This document shows, piece by piece, positions 26,009 through 34,867 of a stretch of DNA of 64,000 nucleotides; positions within the stretch are counted from its first letter, which is position 1, and every line of letters begins with the position of its first letter. Under the pieces are notes generated by a model that worked only from the letters and a program-made list of their open reading frames with translations, was not told the DNA's origin and made no database searches. Source of the stretch: Pseudalkalibacillus sp. SCS-8 (GTDB lineage Bacteria; Bacillota; Bacilli; Bacillales; Fictibacillaceae); the NCBI RefSeq assembly GCF_040126055.1, contig NZ_CP143541.1, positions 2,294,001 through 2,358,000 of the forward strand. Direction: 5' to 3'. Both the position numbers and the translations under genes were made by a program.

Positions 26009-26595
26009 TTTGAGTCCCTGTTCGTGTACTGGACTCGATCGGGAAACACGAGAAAATCAACAGGACGATCAAACGATTCCTTTGGGATGTCGGGATGAAG
26101 CTGGATAGGATGAAGCAAGGATCCGGTTTTGCCATCATACCGCTCTAAATAGCGATCGTAAAAGCCTCCCCCGAACCCGACGCGGAATCCTTCTTCGTCA
26201 AAAAGAAGGCCAGGTACGATGAGCAAGTCGATCTGATTCGGCTTAATGCGTTCGGTTTTTTCGACGATCGGTTCCTTCAAACCAAAGTACACGACCTCGA
26301 GTTGATCGAAGGACTCCAGCTTCCTGAAATCCATCGAAAAATCCTTTGCATCGCACTTCGGAACGGCAACCGTTTTGCCTTCCTCCCACGCTTTTTCAAT
26401 GATCGGATATGTATTGATTTCAGTGCCTCTCGATACGGTCACACCAATGGTACTGGCTTGCCGCCATTCCTCCGTATTGAATAATTGCTCTCTGATCATT
26501 TCAGATTGCTCGTTACGGATTTCCGGTGAAAGTTCGGCTAGCTTTTTTTGGATGTCAGCCCGTAACGATTTTTTTATTTCTTTCAAGTGGTCCAC
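26005..26595 (-). CDS. yqgN: 5-formyltetrahydrofolate cyclo-ligase
   Basis: A 196-residue ligase converting 5-formyl-THF plus ATP to 5,10-methenyl-THF. It starts MDHLKEIKKSLRADIQKKLA, shows the N-terminal basic segment of the family, IGVTVSRGTEINTYPIIEKA near 49-68 and the nucleotide/folate motif VGFGGGFYDRYLERYDG near 137-153. Length is normal. It is the first gene of a two-gene operon with mobA and is divergent from the NERD gene. The position matches B. subtilis yqgN. Confidence 0.9.
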   Translation of the reverse strand: MDHLKEIKKSLRADIQKKLAELSPEIRNEQSEMIREQLFNTEEWRQASTIGVTVSRGTEINTYPIIEKAWEEGKTVAVPKCDAKDFSMDFRKLESFDQLEVVYFGLKEPIVEKTERIKPNQIDLLIVPGLLFDEEGFRVGFGGGFYDRYLERYDGKTGSLLHPIQLHPDIPKESFDRPVDFLVFPDRVQYTNRDSK

Positions 26596-26697
26596 CTACC
26601 CTTGAGAAAATATGTATTTCGATTTTAACACATAAGCTTGTCCTTTGGATTTTTTCCCTTTATGATAAATGTAAAAAGATGGAATGGAGGAATGCGA

Positions 26698-27612
26698 TTG
26701 ATATTGAAACCGAGGACTGAACCAGAAGAGTTGAAGAAATTGAGAATATTAAATGTGAGGTTGCCTTTGACGGAGCATGATAGAAACAATTATTCGTTTG
26801 CTGAAAAAGGTTTTGCCGGTGAAGTGAAATTCGACGAGTGGCTCTCTCCTCTTTTAAAAGGAAAAATCGTTCTGAATGATTTACTGCTCCAGCACAACAA
26901 CACGGTATTTCAGATTGATTCCCTGGTGATAACGTCCCCGAAGATCCTAATGTTTGAGGTGAAAAATTACGAAGGAGACTATTATGTAGAAGGCGACCTG
27001 TGGTATTTATTGTCCGGGAAAGAAATCAAGAACCCCTTGCATCAATTGCAGCGGAATAAGGTATTACTCCAGGCCCTTTTACACGAAGCTGGTGTGAAGA
27101 TCCCGATCGATTCCTATGTCGTCTTTATGAACCCCGATTTCCACCTTTATCAATCCCCTGTTAACCTACCGATTATCTACCCAAACCAGTTAAAACGATT
27201 TGCTGAACAATTGAAAAAAGAGCGTTCATATGTAAATGACCGGCATAAAGAACTTGCCAACCACCTCGCGTCCCTCCACCTTAGCGAAAACCCCAACGCC
27301 CGTTTGCCTGAATACCATTATGATGGACTTAGAAAAGGGATCATGTGCCCTGCGTGTAAAGTGAAGTATAAGGAATTGAGGAAAACCTATTTGGTTTGCG
27401 ATTCATGTGGAAGCGCCGAATCCTACGAACCAGCAGTGTTACGAACCGCAGAAGAATTCCAACTCCTATTTCCAGGTGAGAAGATCACCACCAATCGGAT
27501 TCATGAGTGGTGTGGGGTTATCAAATATAAGAAAACGATAAGAGCTGTTTTGAGAACACATTATACTTTAGTAGGACACGGTAAATCCGCACATTTTATT
27601 AAAAAGTACTAA
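26698..27612 (+). CDS. NERD-domain protein with zinc ribbon
   Basis: A 304-residue protein of the nuclease-related (NERD) group. I start at TTG 26698 because GGAGG ends seven bases upstream; the ATG at 26692 is only one base from it. The NERD domain covers about residues 30-150, with GFAGEVKFDEWL, the acidic QIDSLVITSPKILMFEVKNY (D and ExK of a restriction-endonuclease-like core) and GDLWYLLSG. Near 215-240 CPACKVKYK...CDSCGS forms a four-cysteine zinc ribbon. Such proteins are widespread in Bacillaceae, with nuclease activity inferred rather than shown. It stands alone, convergent with rpmG across a repeat array. Confidence 0.82.
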   Translation: MILKPRTEPEELKKLRILNVRLPLTEHDRNNYSFAEKGFAGEVKFDEWLSPLLKGKIVLNDLLLQHNNTVFQIDSLVITSPKILMFEVKNYEGDYYVEGDLWYLLSGKEIKNPLHQLQRNKVLLQALLHEAGVKIPIDSYVVFMNPDFHLYQSPVNLPIIYPNQLKRFAEQLKKERSYVNDRHKELANHLASLHLSENPNARLPEYHYDGLRKGIMCPACKVKYKELRKTYLVCDSCGSAESYEPAVLRTAEEFQLLFPGEKITTNRIHEWCGVIKYKKTIRAVLRTHYTLVGHGKSAHFIKKY

Positions 27613-27676
27613 CCTTAAGTCCCTAGCATATGCTTTATGTGATTTTTGTAGCTTTCGTTGACCTATTACTGCGCTT

Positions 27677-28083
27677 TGAGGTGTTCATTTCCTGCATTCA
27701 CCGTTTTCAGCACCTCATTCATGCTCTTTGAGGTGTTCATTTCCTGCATTCACCGTTTTCAGCACCTCATTCATGCTCTTTAAGGTGCTCATTTCCTGCA
27801 TCCCCGGTTTTCAGCACCTCATTGATCCTTTTTGAGGTGCTCATTTCCTACATCCACGGTTTTCAGCACCTCATTCATGCTCTTTGAGGTGCTCATTTTC
27901 TGCATCCACGGTTTTCAGCACCTCATTGATCCTTTTTGAGGTGCTCATTTCCTACATCCACCGTTTTCAGCACCTCATTCATGCTCTTTGAGGTGCTCAT
28001 TTCCTGCATCCACGGTTTTCAGCACCTCAATCATGCTCTTTGAGGTGCTCATTTCCTGCATCCCAAGTTTTCACCACCTCACC
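27677..28083. repeat. Array B: eight 52-bp tandem units of the array A family
   Basis: TGAGGTG (once TAAGGTG) recurs at 27677, 27729, 27781, 27833, 27885, 27937, 27989 and 28041, again an exact 52-bp period. Each unit has TGAGGTGCTCATTTCCTGCA, then GGTTTTCAGCACCTCAT, giving inverted arms TGAGGTG/CACCTCA. Units 3-4 are nearly repeated by units 5-6, so there is a 104-bp higher-order duplication. It fills the gap between the convergent NERD and rpmG genes. Confidence 0.93.
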
Positions 28084-28093
28084 GCTCCCACAA

Positions 28094-28128
28094 AAAGAAA
28101 AAAACAGCAGGAGATCTCCTACTGTTTT
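28094..28128 (-). terminator. Terminator of rpmG
   Basis: AAAACAGTAGGA-GATC-TCCTGCTGTTTT on the minus strand (one mismatch) followed by TTTC; starts at the rpmG stop codon. Confidence 0.85.
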
Positions 28129-28276
28129 ACTTCGTTTCACGATGTAGTGTGTGACGCTTCAATCTTGGGCTGTATTTCTTAAGCTCCATACGATCTGGGT
28201 TAGTACGTTTGTTTTTAGAAGTGATGTAGTTACGGTCACCAGTTTCTGTGCAAGCTAATGTAACTTGTACGCGCAT
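28127..28276 (-). CDS. rpmG: Ribosomal protein L33, zinc-independent (C-minus) type
   Basis: A 49-residue ribosomal protein of the large subunit, reading [20 protein letters not shown] and ending [17 protein letters not shown]. It is too short for most ORF listings. The zinc-binding CxxC pairs of ordinary L33 are absent: one cysteine remains (LAC) and the second pair is replaced by YSPRLK. Such C-minus L33 paralogues stand in for the zinc form when zinc is scarce and are Zur-controlled in B. subtilis. I see no good Zur box upstream here. TTGACG at about 28370 may be the -35. GGAGGG precedes the ATG. Confidence 0.92.
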   Translation of the reverse strand: MRVQVTLACTETGDRNYITSKNKRTNPDRMELKKYSPRLKRHTLHRETK

Positions 28277-28469
28277 AATGTTTCCCTCCAAACTATCTAC
28301 AATGTTTAAGCGTACGAAACGATCACCCAGCGGATGACCGATCGCTTAACTGTTAGTTTTTATAATCTTATCGTCAAAATGACACCTTTGTATGATATCA
28401 AATTTGACAAAAATAATCAAGATGCTTAATAGAGGGAAAATCATTAATTCTTCGCAACAGCCAAAAACC

Positions 28470-30881
28470 CTATAACTGCTGGTATGTCTTGATTTTATTC
28501 TTAAAGGATTCGCTCGTTTGTCGGGCAAACTCCAAATCGGGCGCTTGTGAATAAATCGTGAATGTCGGATCGACCGTATCCGGTAAAATCAACGTCCACC
28601 CGCCATTTGGATGATAGACCTTGATCCCGTCGACGAGATCGGTGATTTGGTCCCGTGTTTCTTCCATCAGCTTTCGCATCACTTTCCCTTTTACCATCGT
28701 CGGGCACTGTACTTGATCGCGAATCAGCTTGATGTCTGGAAGGTTCTTAATCAGCACGGACAATGGTTCATGTCGGTTCGCCATCCTATTCAATACTGCG
28801 ACGAGCGCAAAAATCGCATCAAACTGGACGTTCAACACCGTTCCGCCGACCTTCATGATCGACCGTGCATCCGCTTTTGTCCGTAAAAGCTTCCCATCTA
28901 ATGTTGTCGCCAGCTCATCAAGCTCTGAGGAACCATAGACCGGGATCGCATATTCCTTGATATTCAACTCCCGCAGTGAAATCAAAACATACAACGATAA
29001 CAGCTGATCATCGCTTAACCAGTCCCCATCACCTGTAAGGAGCTTCATCTGCTCCCCTTTTTCATCCATCCAAACCCCAATTTGCGCTTCTGTCGCTTTC
29101 ACGATATTCGCCATCTGCTCGAATGTCGTATTGGTAGGGACAGATACGTAGCTACAGTTCAGTTGCTTCAAAAGCTTTGTCAAAATCACATTCTGATCAT
29201 CAAACTGGCTATTAAGGACGAGCTTGAACCCGCTTTCCATAATGGCATTCTGATTGATTTTGCCAAGAATGGCGTTCAAATAATCATCGTTGTGGTCACT
29301 GATTTTGACGGTGGTTCCGATCCGGTCAAATGGGGCGCGGCGATAATCCTCCTGCCAGAAGGCATTTTCAATCTTCCGTTCAAAATCGGTGTCCACCGGA
29401 AAGCCGTCCTGATCGTAGAATTCGATCACGATCTTTTTCCGGTTCCCTGTATCCCCCATTCGGATGAACACGCCTCCATCCCAGTTCTCCTTTTCAACTG
29501 CATATCGGAAAATCGGACTGAGTGTAGGAGAAAGGTCGATAGTATGGATACCGGCAGAATGCAATCCTTGCTCGAATGATTGCAAAATCAACTTTGAAAA
29601 AGAATGATAGTCAGAGGCAATGCCGATCTTTTTCCCTTGCATGATGCAGGCCCCATAGGCCGAGGCCACTTTTGCAGCAAAATCAGGCGTAACCTCAACG
29701 TTTGCAAGCCCCTTGACTGCATGGTTGCTGAATAAGGAACGGGATGCCTTTTTGCCCCAGATCAAGGACGTTTGGATGACCGAATCATCCAGGATGCCTT
29801 TCTTCGGCCATACTTTCACTTCAGGTTTGATCGTCACTTTCTTCCCGATTTGAACCTGATTGCCGATAACGCTATGTTCAAACAATCGCGTGCCTTCATT
29901 GATAAATGTTCCGCTTGCAACTGTCGTTCCCCGCAATTCGGAATCGGCTCCAACATACACATCATTCCATAAAATAGACCGCTTAAGTGAAGAGCCCTGG
30001 GCGATCTCATTATGAGCCCCAACGACTGTATAAGGATAGAGCATCGCATTCTGCCTCACAGTGGTGCCATCGCCAATGTAGACAGGTGTTTTGATCGTCG
30101 CTTGCTGCTCGATCGTGACATTTTCACCAACTCGTAATCCTGGCATAATTTCTTTCCCCGGCAAAGGGAAGTTGATGAGGCCGTCAAGGAAATCCTCATG
30201 ACTTTTGCGGTATTGCTCAAGGTTCCCGATATCGGACCAATACCCTTCAGCGGAAAATCCGTAAAGCGGCTTGCGATCCTTCATTAAAATCGGGAACAGA
30301 TCCTTACTGAAATCGGTCGGAACATCCTTCTCCAGGTACCGGAAAATTTCAGGCTCCAACACATAGATCCCAGTGTTGACGGTATCGCTGAACACTTCAT
30401 TCCAGCTTGGCTTCTCGAGGAACCGGATGATCCGGTCCTCCCGATCTGTCATAATGACACCATATTCCAATGGATTTTCAACCTGTTTCATGAAAATGGT
30501 GACGAGCGCCTTTTTCGTTTCGTGAAAATCAATTCCTGACTGCAGGTTGAAGTCTGTCATAGCATCTCCGCTTATGACCATGAACCGTTCATCCAAAAAC
30601 GATTCAGCGTTTTTGATACTGCCAGCAGTCCCTAAAGGCGTCGTTTCCTCAAAATAATGTAATTCTACCCCAAACCGACTTCCGTCGCCGAAATACCCTT
30701 TGATCTGTTCAGGCAAATATTGTACAGTAACCGCAATTTGTGTGATGCCATAGTTTTTCAATAGTTCGATGGTATATTCCATGACTGGTTTTTCAAGGAT
30801 AGGAACCATCGGCTTCGGTAAATTACATGTAAGAGGACGTAATCTCGTACCTTTTCCACCTGCCATTATGACTGCTTTCAC
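28470..30881 (-). CDS. Sugar nucleotidyltransferase - hexapeptide - degenerate phosphohexomutase fusion
   Basis: An 803-residue three-part protein. Residues 1-235 form an intact nucleotidyltransferase: MAGGKGTRLRPLTCNLPKPM, and the metal-binding VISGDAMTDF near 108. Residues about 250-370 are a left-handed beta-helix (VGENVTIEQQATIKTPVYIG and similar). The remaining 430 residues match the phosphoglucomutase/phosphomannomutase fold, but the serine loop TASHNP is replaced by IRMGDTGNRKK, the metal loop DGDADR by WMDEKGEQM, and the sugar loop GExSGH is missing. Thus it probably makes an NDP-sugar and has a non-catalytic mutase domain. It follows the GH57-GT gene by one base and likely feeds it. 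The nucleotide and sugar are not set by sequence; annotation pipelines often call this mannose-1-phosphate guanylyltransferase. Confidence 0.82.
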   Translation of the reverse strand: MKAVIMAGGKGTRLRPLTCNLPKPMVPILEKPVMEYTIELLKNYGITQIAVTVQYLPEQIKGYFGDGSRFGVELHYFEETTPLGTAGSIKNAESFLDERFMVISGDAMTDFNLQSGIDFHETKKALVTIFMKQVENPLEYGVIMTDREDRIIRFLEKPSWNEVFSDTVNTGIYVLEPEIFRYLEKDVPTDFSKDLFPILMKDRKPLYGFSAEGYWSDIGNLEQYRKSHEDFLDGLINFPLPGKEIMPGLRVGENVTIEQQATIKTPVYIGDGTTVRQNAMLYPYTVVGAHNEIAQGSSLKRSILWNDVYVGADSELRGTTVASGTFINEGTRLFEHSVIGNQVQIGKKVTIKPEVKVWPKKGILDDSVIQTSLIWGKKASRSLFSNHAVKGLANVEVTPDFAAKVASAYGACIMQGKKIGIASDYHSFSKLILQSFEQGLHSAGIHTIDLSPTLSPIFRYAVEKENWDGGVFIRMGDTGNRKKIVIEFYDQDGFPVDTDFERKIENAFWQEDYRRAPFDRIGTTVKISDHNDDYLNAILGKINQNAIMESGFKLVLNSQFDDQNVILTKLLKQLNCSYVSVPTNTTFEQMANIVKATEAQIGVWMDEKGEQMKLLTGDGDWLSDDQLLSLYVLISLRELNIKEYAIPVYGSSELDELATTLDGKLLRTKADARSIMKVGGTVLNVQFDAIFALVAVLNRMANRHEPLSVLIKNLPDIKLIRDQVQCPTMVKGKVMRKLMEETRDQITDLVDGIKVYHPNGGWTLILPDTVDPTFTIYSQAPDLEFARQTSESFKNKIKTYQQL

Positions 30882-30882
30882 C

Positions 30883-33693
30883 CTACTTCACTCCTACCGT
30901 TTTCGGATTCGATACAGCGCCATTCAAAATTTGAAACGTAGCAAGAGCAATATGATCCCAATTATATTTCGTGGTAACATCCTTCCTCGCATTGTTCACC
31001 AGCTCATGAGTGAGGTCCTGATTCTCGTAAAGTTCGATGAGCTGATCACGGATGCTTTCAGGGTTTCCTGGATAGACTTTCAATCCGTTGACCCGATGCT
31101 CGATAATGTCTCCTAGTCCACCCGTGTCACTTACGATTACAGGCGTTTCAGCAGCCATTCCTTCTAGTGCGACGATACCGAATGGTTCATACAGGCTGGG
31201 AAAGATCAATGCATCCGATTGCCGTAAAAATGCATTCCTTTCTTCATCGGAGACGAACCCGACGAAATGGACCGTCCCTTCTAATCCTCGCTCCTGGACC
31301 ATTTTCCGATATTCTTCAAGCATCGGCCCCTTCCCTGCGATGATGTATTGCATGCTCGGATAATCATTTTTTAACAAGGAAGCCGCCTCAATCAAGGTTT
31401 GATAGCCTTTTTCAGGGACAATTCTTCCTAATGAAAAAACGTAAAAACCCGAACTACCAATAAATCGTTCTTTCCAATCCTCCTCCGTTGCAACAGGTGG
31501 GATAAGCAAAGGGTCAACCCCGTTCGGGATGACCGAAATTTTATCAGAAGGCAGATCGAACACGTTTTGCAGCTCCTTTTTCATATATGCACTGCAAACA
31601 ATGATATGCTCGGCTTCATAAGTTAATTCCCATTCTTTTTGATGGATCGCAGATTGGATATCGTTATGGATGCCATTGTTCCGCCCGTGTTCAGTTGCAT
31701 GGATCGTCACATACAAAGGAAGGTTCCATTTCTGTTTCAATCCTTTGGCTGCCACACTGACGATCCAGTCATGGGCATGAATACAGTCAAAGGTTACTTT
31801 CGAGTGAAGTTGGTCTGCTGTCTGTACCATCGAAAGATTCAAACTCCCGCTCCAATGGAAAAATTGTTCATGGTGCGGCTGAATTCCTGATACCCGATGG
31901 ACATGGACGCCCTTGTTCAATTCGTAAACAGGATACCCGTCTACCGCACTCGTAACAACGTGAACGTTGTGTCCTTGTCTTACGAGCGCCCGGGAAAGAT
32001 CGTATACGTGCCTCGCTAGGCCTCCGACTACCATCGGCGGAAATTCCCACGATAACATCAAAATGTTCAAGCTCGATCCTTCCCCTTCAGGCGCAGGATA
32101 ATTTCGCGATTGGACATACCGATCATGTTCAGACACTAGTGAAAGAAGAGTCAGCCAGTTCATGAATTCGTACCTCGCCTCGACTTCACTAAGCGCCTCC
32201 TCATCTAGTTTCCCTGCACGGTATCGATCTCCCAACTCCAAAAAGGTGAGGATATGCTCTTTCGTCCGTTCCAACGCATAGTGAGCTGCCGACTGTTCAT
32301 CCAAAATGAAGGCCCAATCACTGCTTGAAGCAAGGAGCCATTCCTTGGTCAACTGCTTCATCACGCGTTCTTGTAACGGATCTGCCGTATCCAGTTCGGC
32401 CGATAATTTTATCAGTTCCTGTTCCATCGCATGGAGATGTCGATAAATCCAAGCATTCTGTTCGTTCAACCATACTTCCCCGTGGTTATTCCTTCCCCAT
32501 GTCGAGAAACAGGCATGATGCGTCGGTAAAACCTCATAATGACGTTTGATGAATTCTTTAGGAGTGATCCATTCAACTGCATCGTCCTTCAACCGCTGCA
32601 TCTCTCCTAACCATTCAGGACCTTCAAACCACCAGTGTCCGAAAAGCTCGGCATCAAACGTTGTCAGACAAAGGGCTTGGGGAGAATGTGCCTGACGTTC
32701 CATAACATCCTGCCCGACGGTCGTTTTAAAATCCTCAGCATGCTGTTTTACCTTTTCCATTGCCCAGTCGCGATTGTAGACGTCTTTATGCTCTGTTTTC
32801 CCGGTTATCCGATAATATTTGAAGCCCGTGTCAATACGGATCCCTTCAGGATGAATGTAAGGCGCAATATAGTCGAAGTCACGATCATACCCGATATCAC
32901 GATAAAATTCTCGGTAATCATAGTCGCCTGGATAACCGGTCGTCGCATCCCACACTTTTTTGGAAACATCGGTATTCCTCGGGAACAACACAATCCCGTG
33001 TGGAGAGTATACAGGGGATGTGGTGTCCTCCGGCTGGGGATCCAACGTTTTCATCGTCTCCTCATCTACAAAGGTGTAGCGTACCCCTTCCTCAAACAAA
33101 ATCTGATCGATCCCAGGTGTATAAGCACATTCCGGCAGCCAGAATCCATCCGGCTTCATCCCAAAGTGATGCTCGAAGCATTGCAATCCGTACACAATCT
33201 GTGCCCTGACCCCTTGTTCAGACTGGATATACGGGAGAATGGCGTGGGTAGCTGATGATGTGATGCATTCGATCTTGTTCTCCGTCATGTAAAATTTGAA
33301 GGCTGATATCAAATCGCAATTCCATTCCATGAATGTCGCTTTCACCTTCTGGAGCCTTTTGTGATAAAAACGAACCACCTTCAACTCATCAGGATTTGTA
33401 ACGTCGGTCAGTTCTTTCTTAAGAAGCTTCAGTCCATTATCCAGGTCGAGTAGATATCTTTCCTGAAAGCGTGAATCGGACCACATTTCTAAAAGTGGAG
33501 GAGAAATGGATAACGTATAAGGAGAATGGTTTGGACTTTGTTCAAGTCCCCATAATAACGGGATGTAGGTTTCGGTAACCGCTTCATATAACCATCGTTC
33601 CTCTAGTCGATCCTTCTCGTTATGTAAGACATACGGCAAATGTGCGTGCAGTACTAGTGAAAAGTATCGTGCCACGGTCCTTCCTCCTCTCAC
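30883..33693 (-). CDS. GH57 branching-enzyme-like hydrolase fused to a GT4 glycosyltransferase
   Basis: A 936-residue two-domain enzyme. Residues 1-530 are glycoside hydrolase family 57 with a DUF1957-type C-terminal part: LVLHAHLPYVLH (region 1), GFWLPECAYTPG with the probable nucleophile Glu near 187, TTFDAELFGHWWFEGPEW with the acid/base Asp near 346, and SSDWAF near 460. Residues about 545-936 are a GT-B fold family 4 transferase, with NILMLSWEFPPMVVGG, EPFGIVALEGMAAETPVIVS (the E-x7-E motif) and SLGRIVPEKGY. GH57 branching enzymes form alpha-1,6 links in glucans, and GT4 includes ADP-glucose-type glycogen synthases, so alpha-glucan synthesis and branching is the best guess. It overlaps the DUF4912 gene by four bases. 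Confidence 0.85.
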   Translation of the reverse strand: MRGGRTVARYFSLVLHAHLPYVLHNEKDRLEERWLYEAVTETYIPLLWGLEQSPNHSPYTLSISPPLLEMWSDSRFQERYLLDLDNGLKLLKKELTDVTNPDELKVVRFYHKRLQKVKATFMEWNCDLISAFKFYMTENKIECITSSATHAILPYIQSEQGVRAQIVYGLQCFEHHFGMKPDGFWLPECAYTPGIDQILFEEGVRYTFVDEETMKTLDPQPEDTTSPVYSPHGIVLFPRNTDVSKKVWDATTGYPGDYDYREFYRDIGYDRDFDYIAPYIHPEGIRIDTGFKYYRITGKTEHKDVYNRDWAMEKVKQHAEDFKTTVGQDVMERQAHSPQALCLTTFDAELFGHWWFEGPEWLGEMQRLKDDAVEWITPKEFIKRHYEVLPTHHACFSTWGRNNHGEVWLNEQNAWIYRHLHAMEQELIKLSAELDTADPLQERVMKQLTKEWLLASSSDWAFILDEQSAAHYALERTKEHILTFLELGDRYRAGKLDEEALSEVEARYEFMNWLTLLSLVSEHDRYVQSRNYPAPEGEGSSLNILMLSWEFPPMVVGGLARHVYDLSRALVRQGHNVHVVTSAVDGYPVYELNKGVHVHRVSGIQPHHEQFFHWSGSLNLSMVQTADQLHSKVTFDCIHAHDWIVSVAAKGLKQKWNLPLYVTIHATEHGRNNGIHNDIQSAIHQKEWELTYEAEHIIVCSAYMKKELQNVFDLPSDKISVIPNGVDPLLIPPVATEEDWKERFIGSSGFYVFSLGRIVPEKGYQTLIEAASLLKNDYPSMQYIIAGKGPMLEEYRKMVQERGLEGTVHFVGFVSDEERNAFLRQSDALIFPSLYEPFGIVALEGMAAETPVIVSDTGGLGDIIEHRVNGLKVYPGNPESIRDQLIELYENQDLTHELVNNARKDVTTKYNWDHIALATFQILNGAVSNPKTVGVK

Positions 33694-34322
33694 TTTAATA
33701 GGTTGTAAATCGAATAGGCTGAAAATGTTTCATGCCATTCAGGTGACGATAATTCTCCAGTCTGCCATCTCTTTACGGGGTCTCGATGTCGGCTACTATG
33801 CTTATCGCCTATCCGAGGTGTCTCAACTGGTTTGGAACGTACGATACTGAAAAAATCACAGCCTTCGTCTGCAACGCCATAATCAGCAATATACGTGCGA
33901 TTTTCCTCCAAATCTCGTATGAACCAATTATTCGTCATTTCAGGTACTGGGATATCAATATAGCGATGGGCATTATGGCCATTGAAAATCACATCACTAC
34001 AATCATAAATACGTAATTTCTTTGTAAGTGCAGTCCATGACTTTGAAAAGTGATGGGCGACCATATGTTGGGTTGGAGTCTGCACGTCCCAATAAGCGTA
34101 GAGACAATGAGGATTTTGAGGCAGGACAACAATACGATCGATTTCATAGGCTCCTGGAATCTTTTTTGAAATCGTGAATTGTGTTTCAGATTCAGCAAGT
34201 GGTTGAGTGAGTCTTTCTTTTCGGAGCCTGTACTGAATCTTTCCGACGGAAACATTCAACTCGGATGATATTTGTTTAATCGTGTAGCCTTTCTTTTTCA
34301 TTTCAATGATTTCTTCAATCAT
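33690..34322 (-). CDS. DUF4912 protein with N-terminal helix-turn-helix
   Basis: A 210-residue protein starting MIEEIIEMKKKGYTIKQISS at 34322, with GGGAGG six bases upstream. Residues 1-35 form a helix-turn-helix of the homeodomain-like/resolvase type (GYTIKQISSELNVSVGKIQY). The rest is DUF4912, with the typical PHCLYAYWDVQTPTQ, LRIYDCSDVIFNG and NRTYIADYGV segments; the family often accompanies GH57/GT genes and is thought to bind carbohydrate. The combination suggests a regulator or scaffold of the glucan operon. It is the first gene, joined to the fusion enzyme by an ATGA overlap. Confidence 0.8.
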   Translation of the reverse strand: MIEEIIEMKKKGYTIKQISSELNVSVGKIQYRLRKERLTQPLAESETQFTISKKIPGAYEIDRIVVLPQNPHCLYAYWDVQTPTQHMVAHHFSKSWTALTKKLRIYDCSDVIFNGHNAHRYIDIPVPEMTNNWFIRDLEENRTYIADYGVADEGCDFFSIVRSKPVETPRIGDKHSSRHRDPVKRWQTGELSSPEWHETFSAYSIYNLLK

Positions 34323-34650
34323 GGTTGTCCTCCCGTACAAGTGAAATGGAATGTTTTTTTCAACATCGTATCACCCGTTTTTTAGACCAGCAATAAACGT
34401 AATTTGTAGAACTTTGCGGTCCCTAATAACGGTATAGGATTACAGGAATTATTTTATTTTTGTAAACGCTTTAACGTGATTTCCGACACCGTTCTTACCT
34501 GAAACTTGTAAAAGTTCCTGAAATATGTCATATTCGGCAGAACTTGTCGAATTTTAATAGGTAGAATGTTGTGGATTTGCGAAAAAGCCTATCCTGTCGA
34601 CAAAGTCTATGATATAAAAGAATGAGAAAACCTTTGTAAGGAGGAGCACA
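34323..34650. other. Divergent regulatory region of the glucan operon and the 34.65-kb pair
   Basis: About 330 bases without a credible gene. A near-consensus cre is listed separately. GTTTAT and GGGTGA on the minus strand (near 34420-34393) resemble sigma-B elements, but the 16-base spacing is too long. Confidence 0.45.
34460..34474 (-). promoter_or_regulatory. Near-consensus catabolite-responsive element (cre)
   Basis: TTGTAAACGCTTTAA matches the CcpA-site pattern WTGNAANCGNWNNCW at all but one defined position (A for C near the end). It lies about 140 bases upstream of the DUF4912 start, so carbon control of the glucan operon is possible. Confidence 0.4.
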
Positions 34651-34854
34651 ATGGAATTTACAATCATCGTTTTATTGATTGCGGGTATCGCTTTGATCGT
34701 ACTCTCATTCTTCAAACAAAATAAAACGCAACAAATTGAAACGCAATTAGAAAATGTTTCAATACAGTTGATGAAAGAGTTATATCAAATCAACAAGAAA
34801 ATTAAAGTTCTTGAAGAAGAATTGATGATAACAGACAGAAAAGAGATTAGATAA
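34651..34854 (+). CDS. Small membrane-anchored coiled-coil protein
   Basis: A 67-residue protein starting MEFTIIVLLIAGIALIVLSF with AAGGAGGAG upstream. One N-terminal membrane helix is followed by a charged, heptad-like helix (QIETQLENVSIQLMKELYQI, then NKKIKVLEEELM). It precedes the MltG-related gene by 13 bases on the same strand, so the two are an operon. Position beside pst corresponds to B. subtilis yqzD/yqzC, but I cannot equate them with confidence. Role unknown. Confidence 0.65.
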   Translation: MEFTIIVLLIAGIALIVLSFFKQNKTQQIETQLENVSIQLMKELYQINKKIKVLEEELMITDRKEIR

Positions 34855-34867
34855 AGGGGTCATCAGC

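Noticed and set aside
32635..33255. 206-codon ORF antisense to the GH57-GT4 gene
   Set aside because: It lies fully inside a well-supported conserved enzyme gene and shows no recognisable domain or ribosome site.
34390..34425. Sigma-B promoter for the DUF4912 gene
   Set aside because: GTTTAT and GGGTGA are 16 bases apart, outside the usual 12-14, and the -10 has a mismatch.
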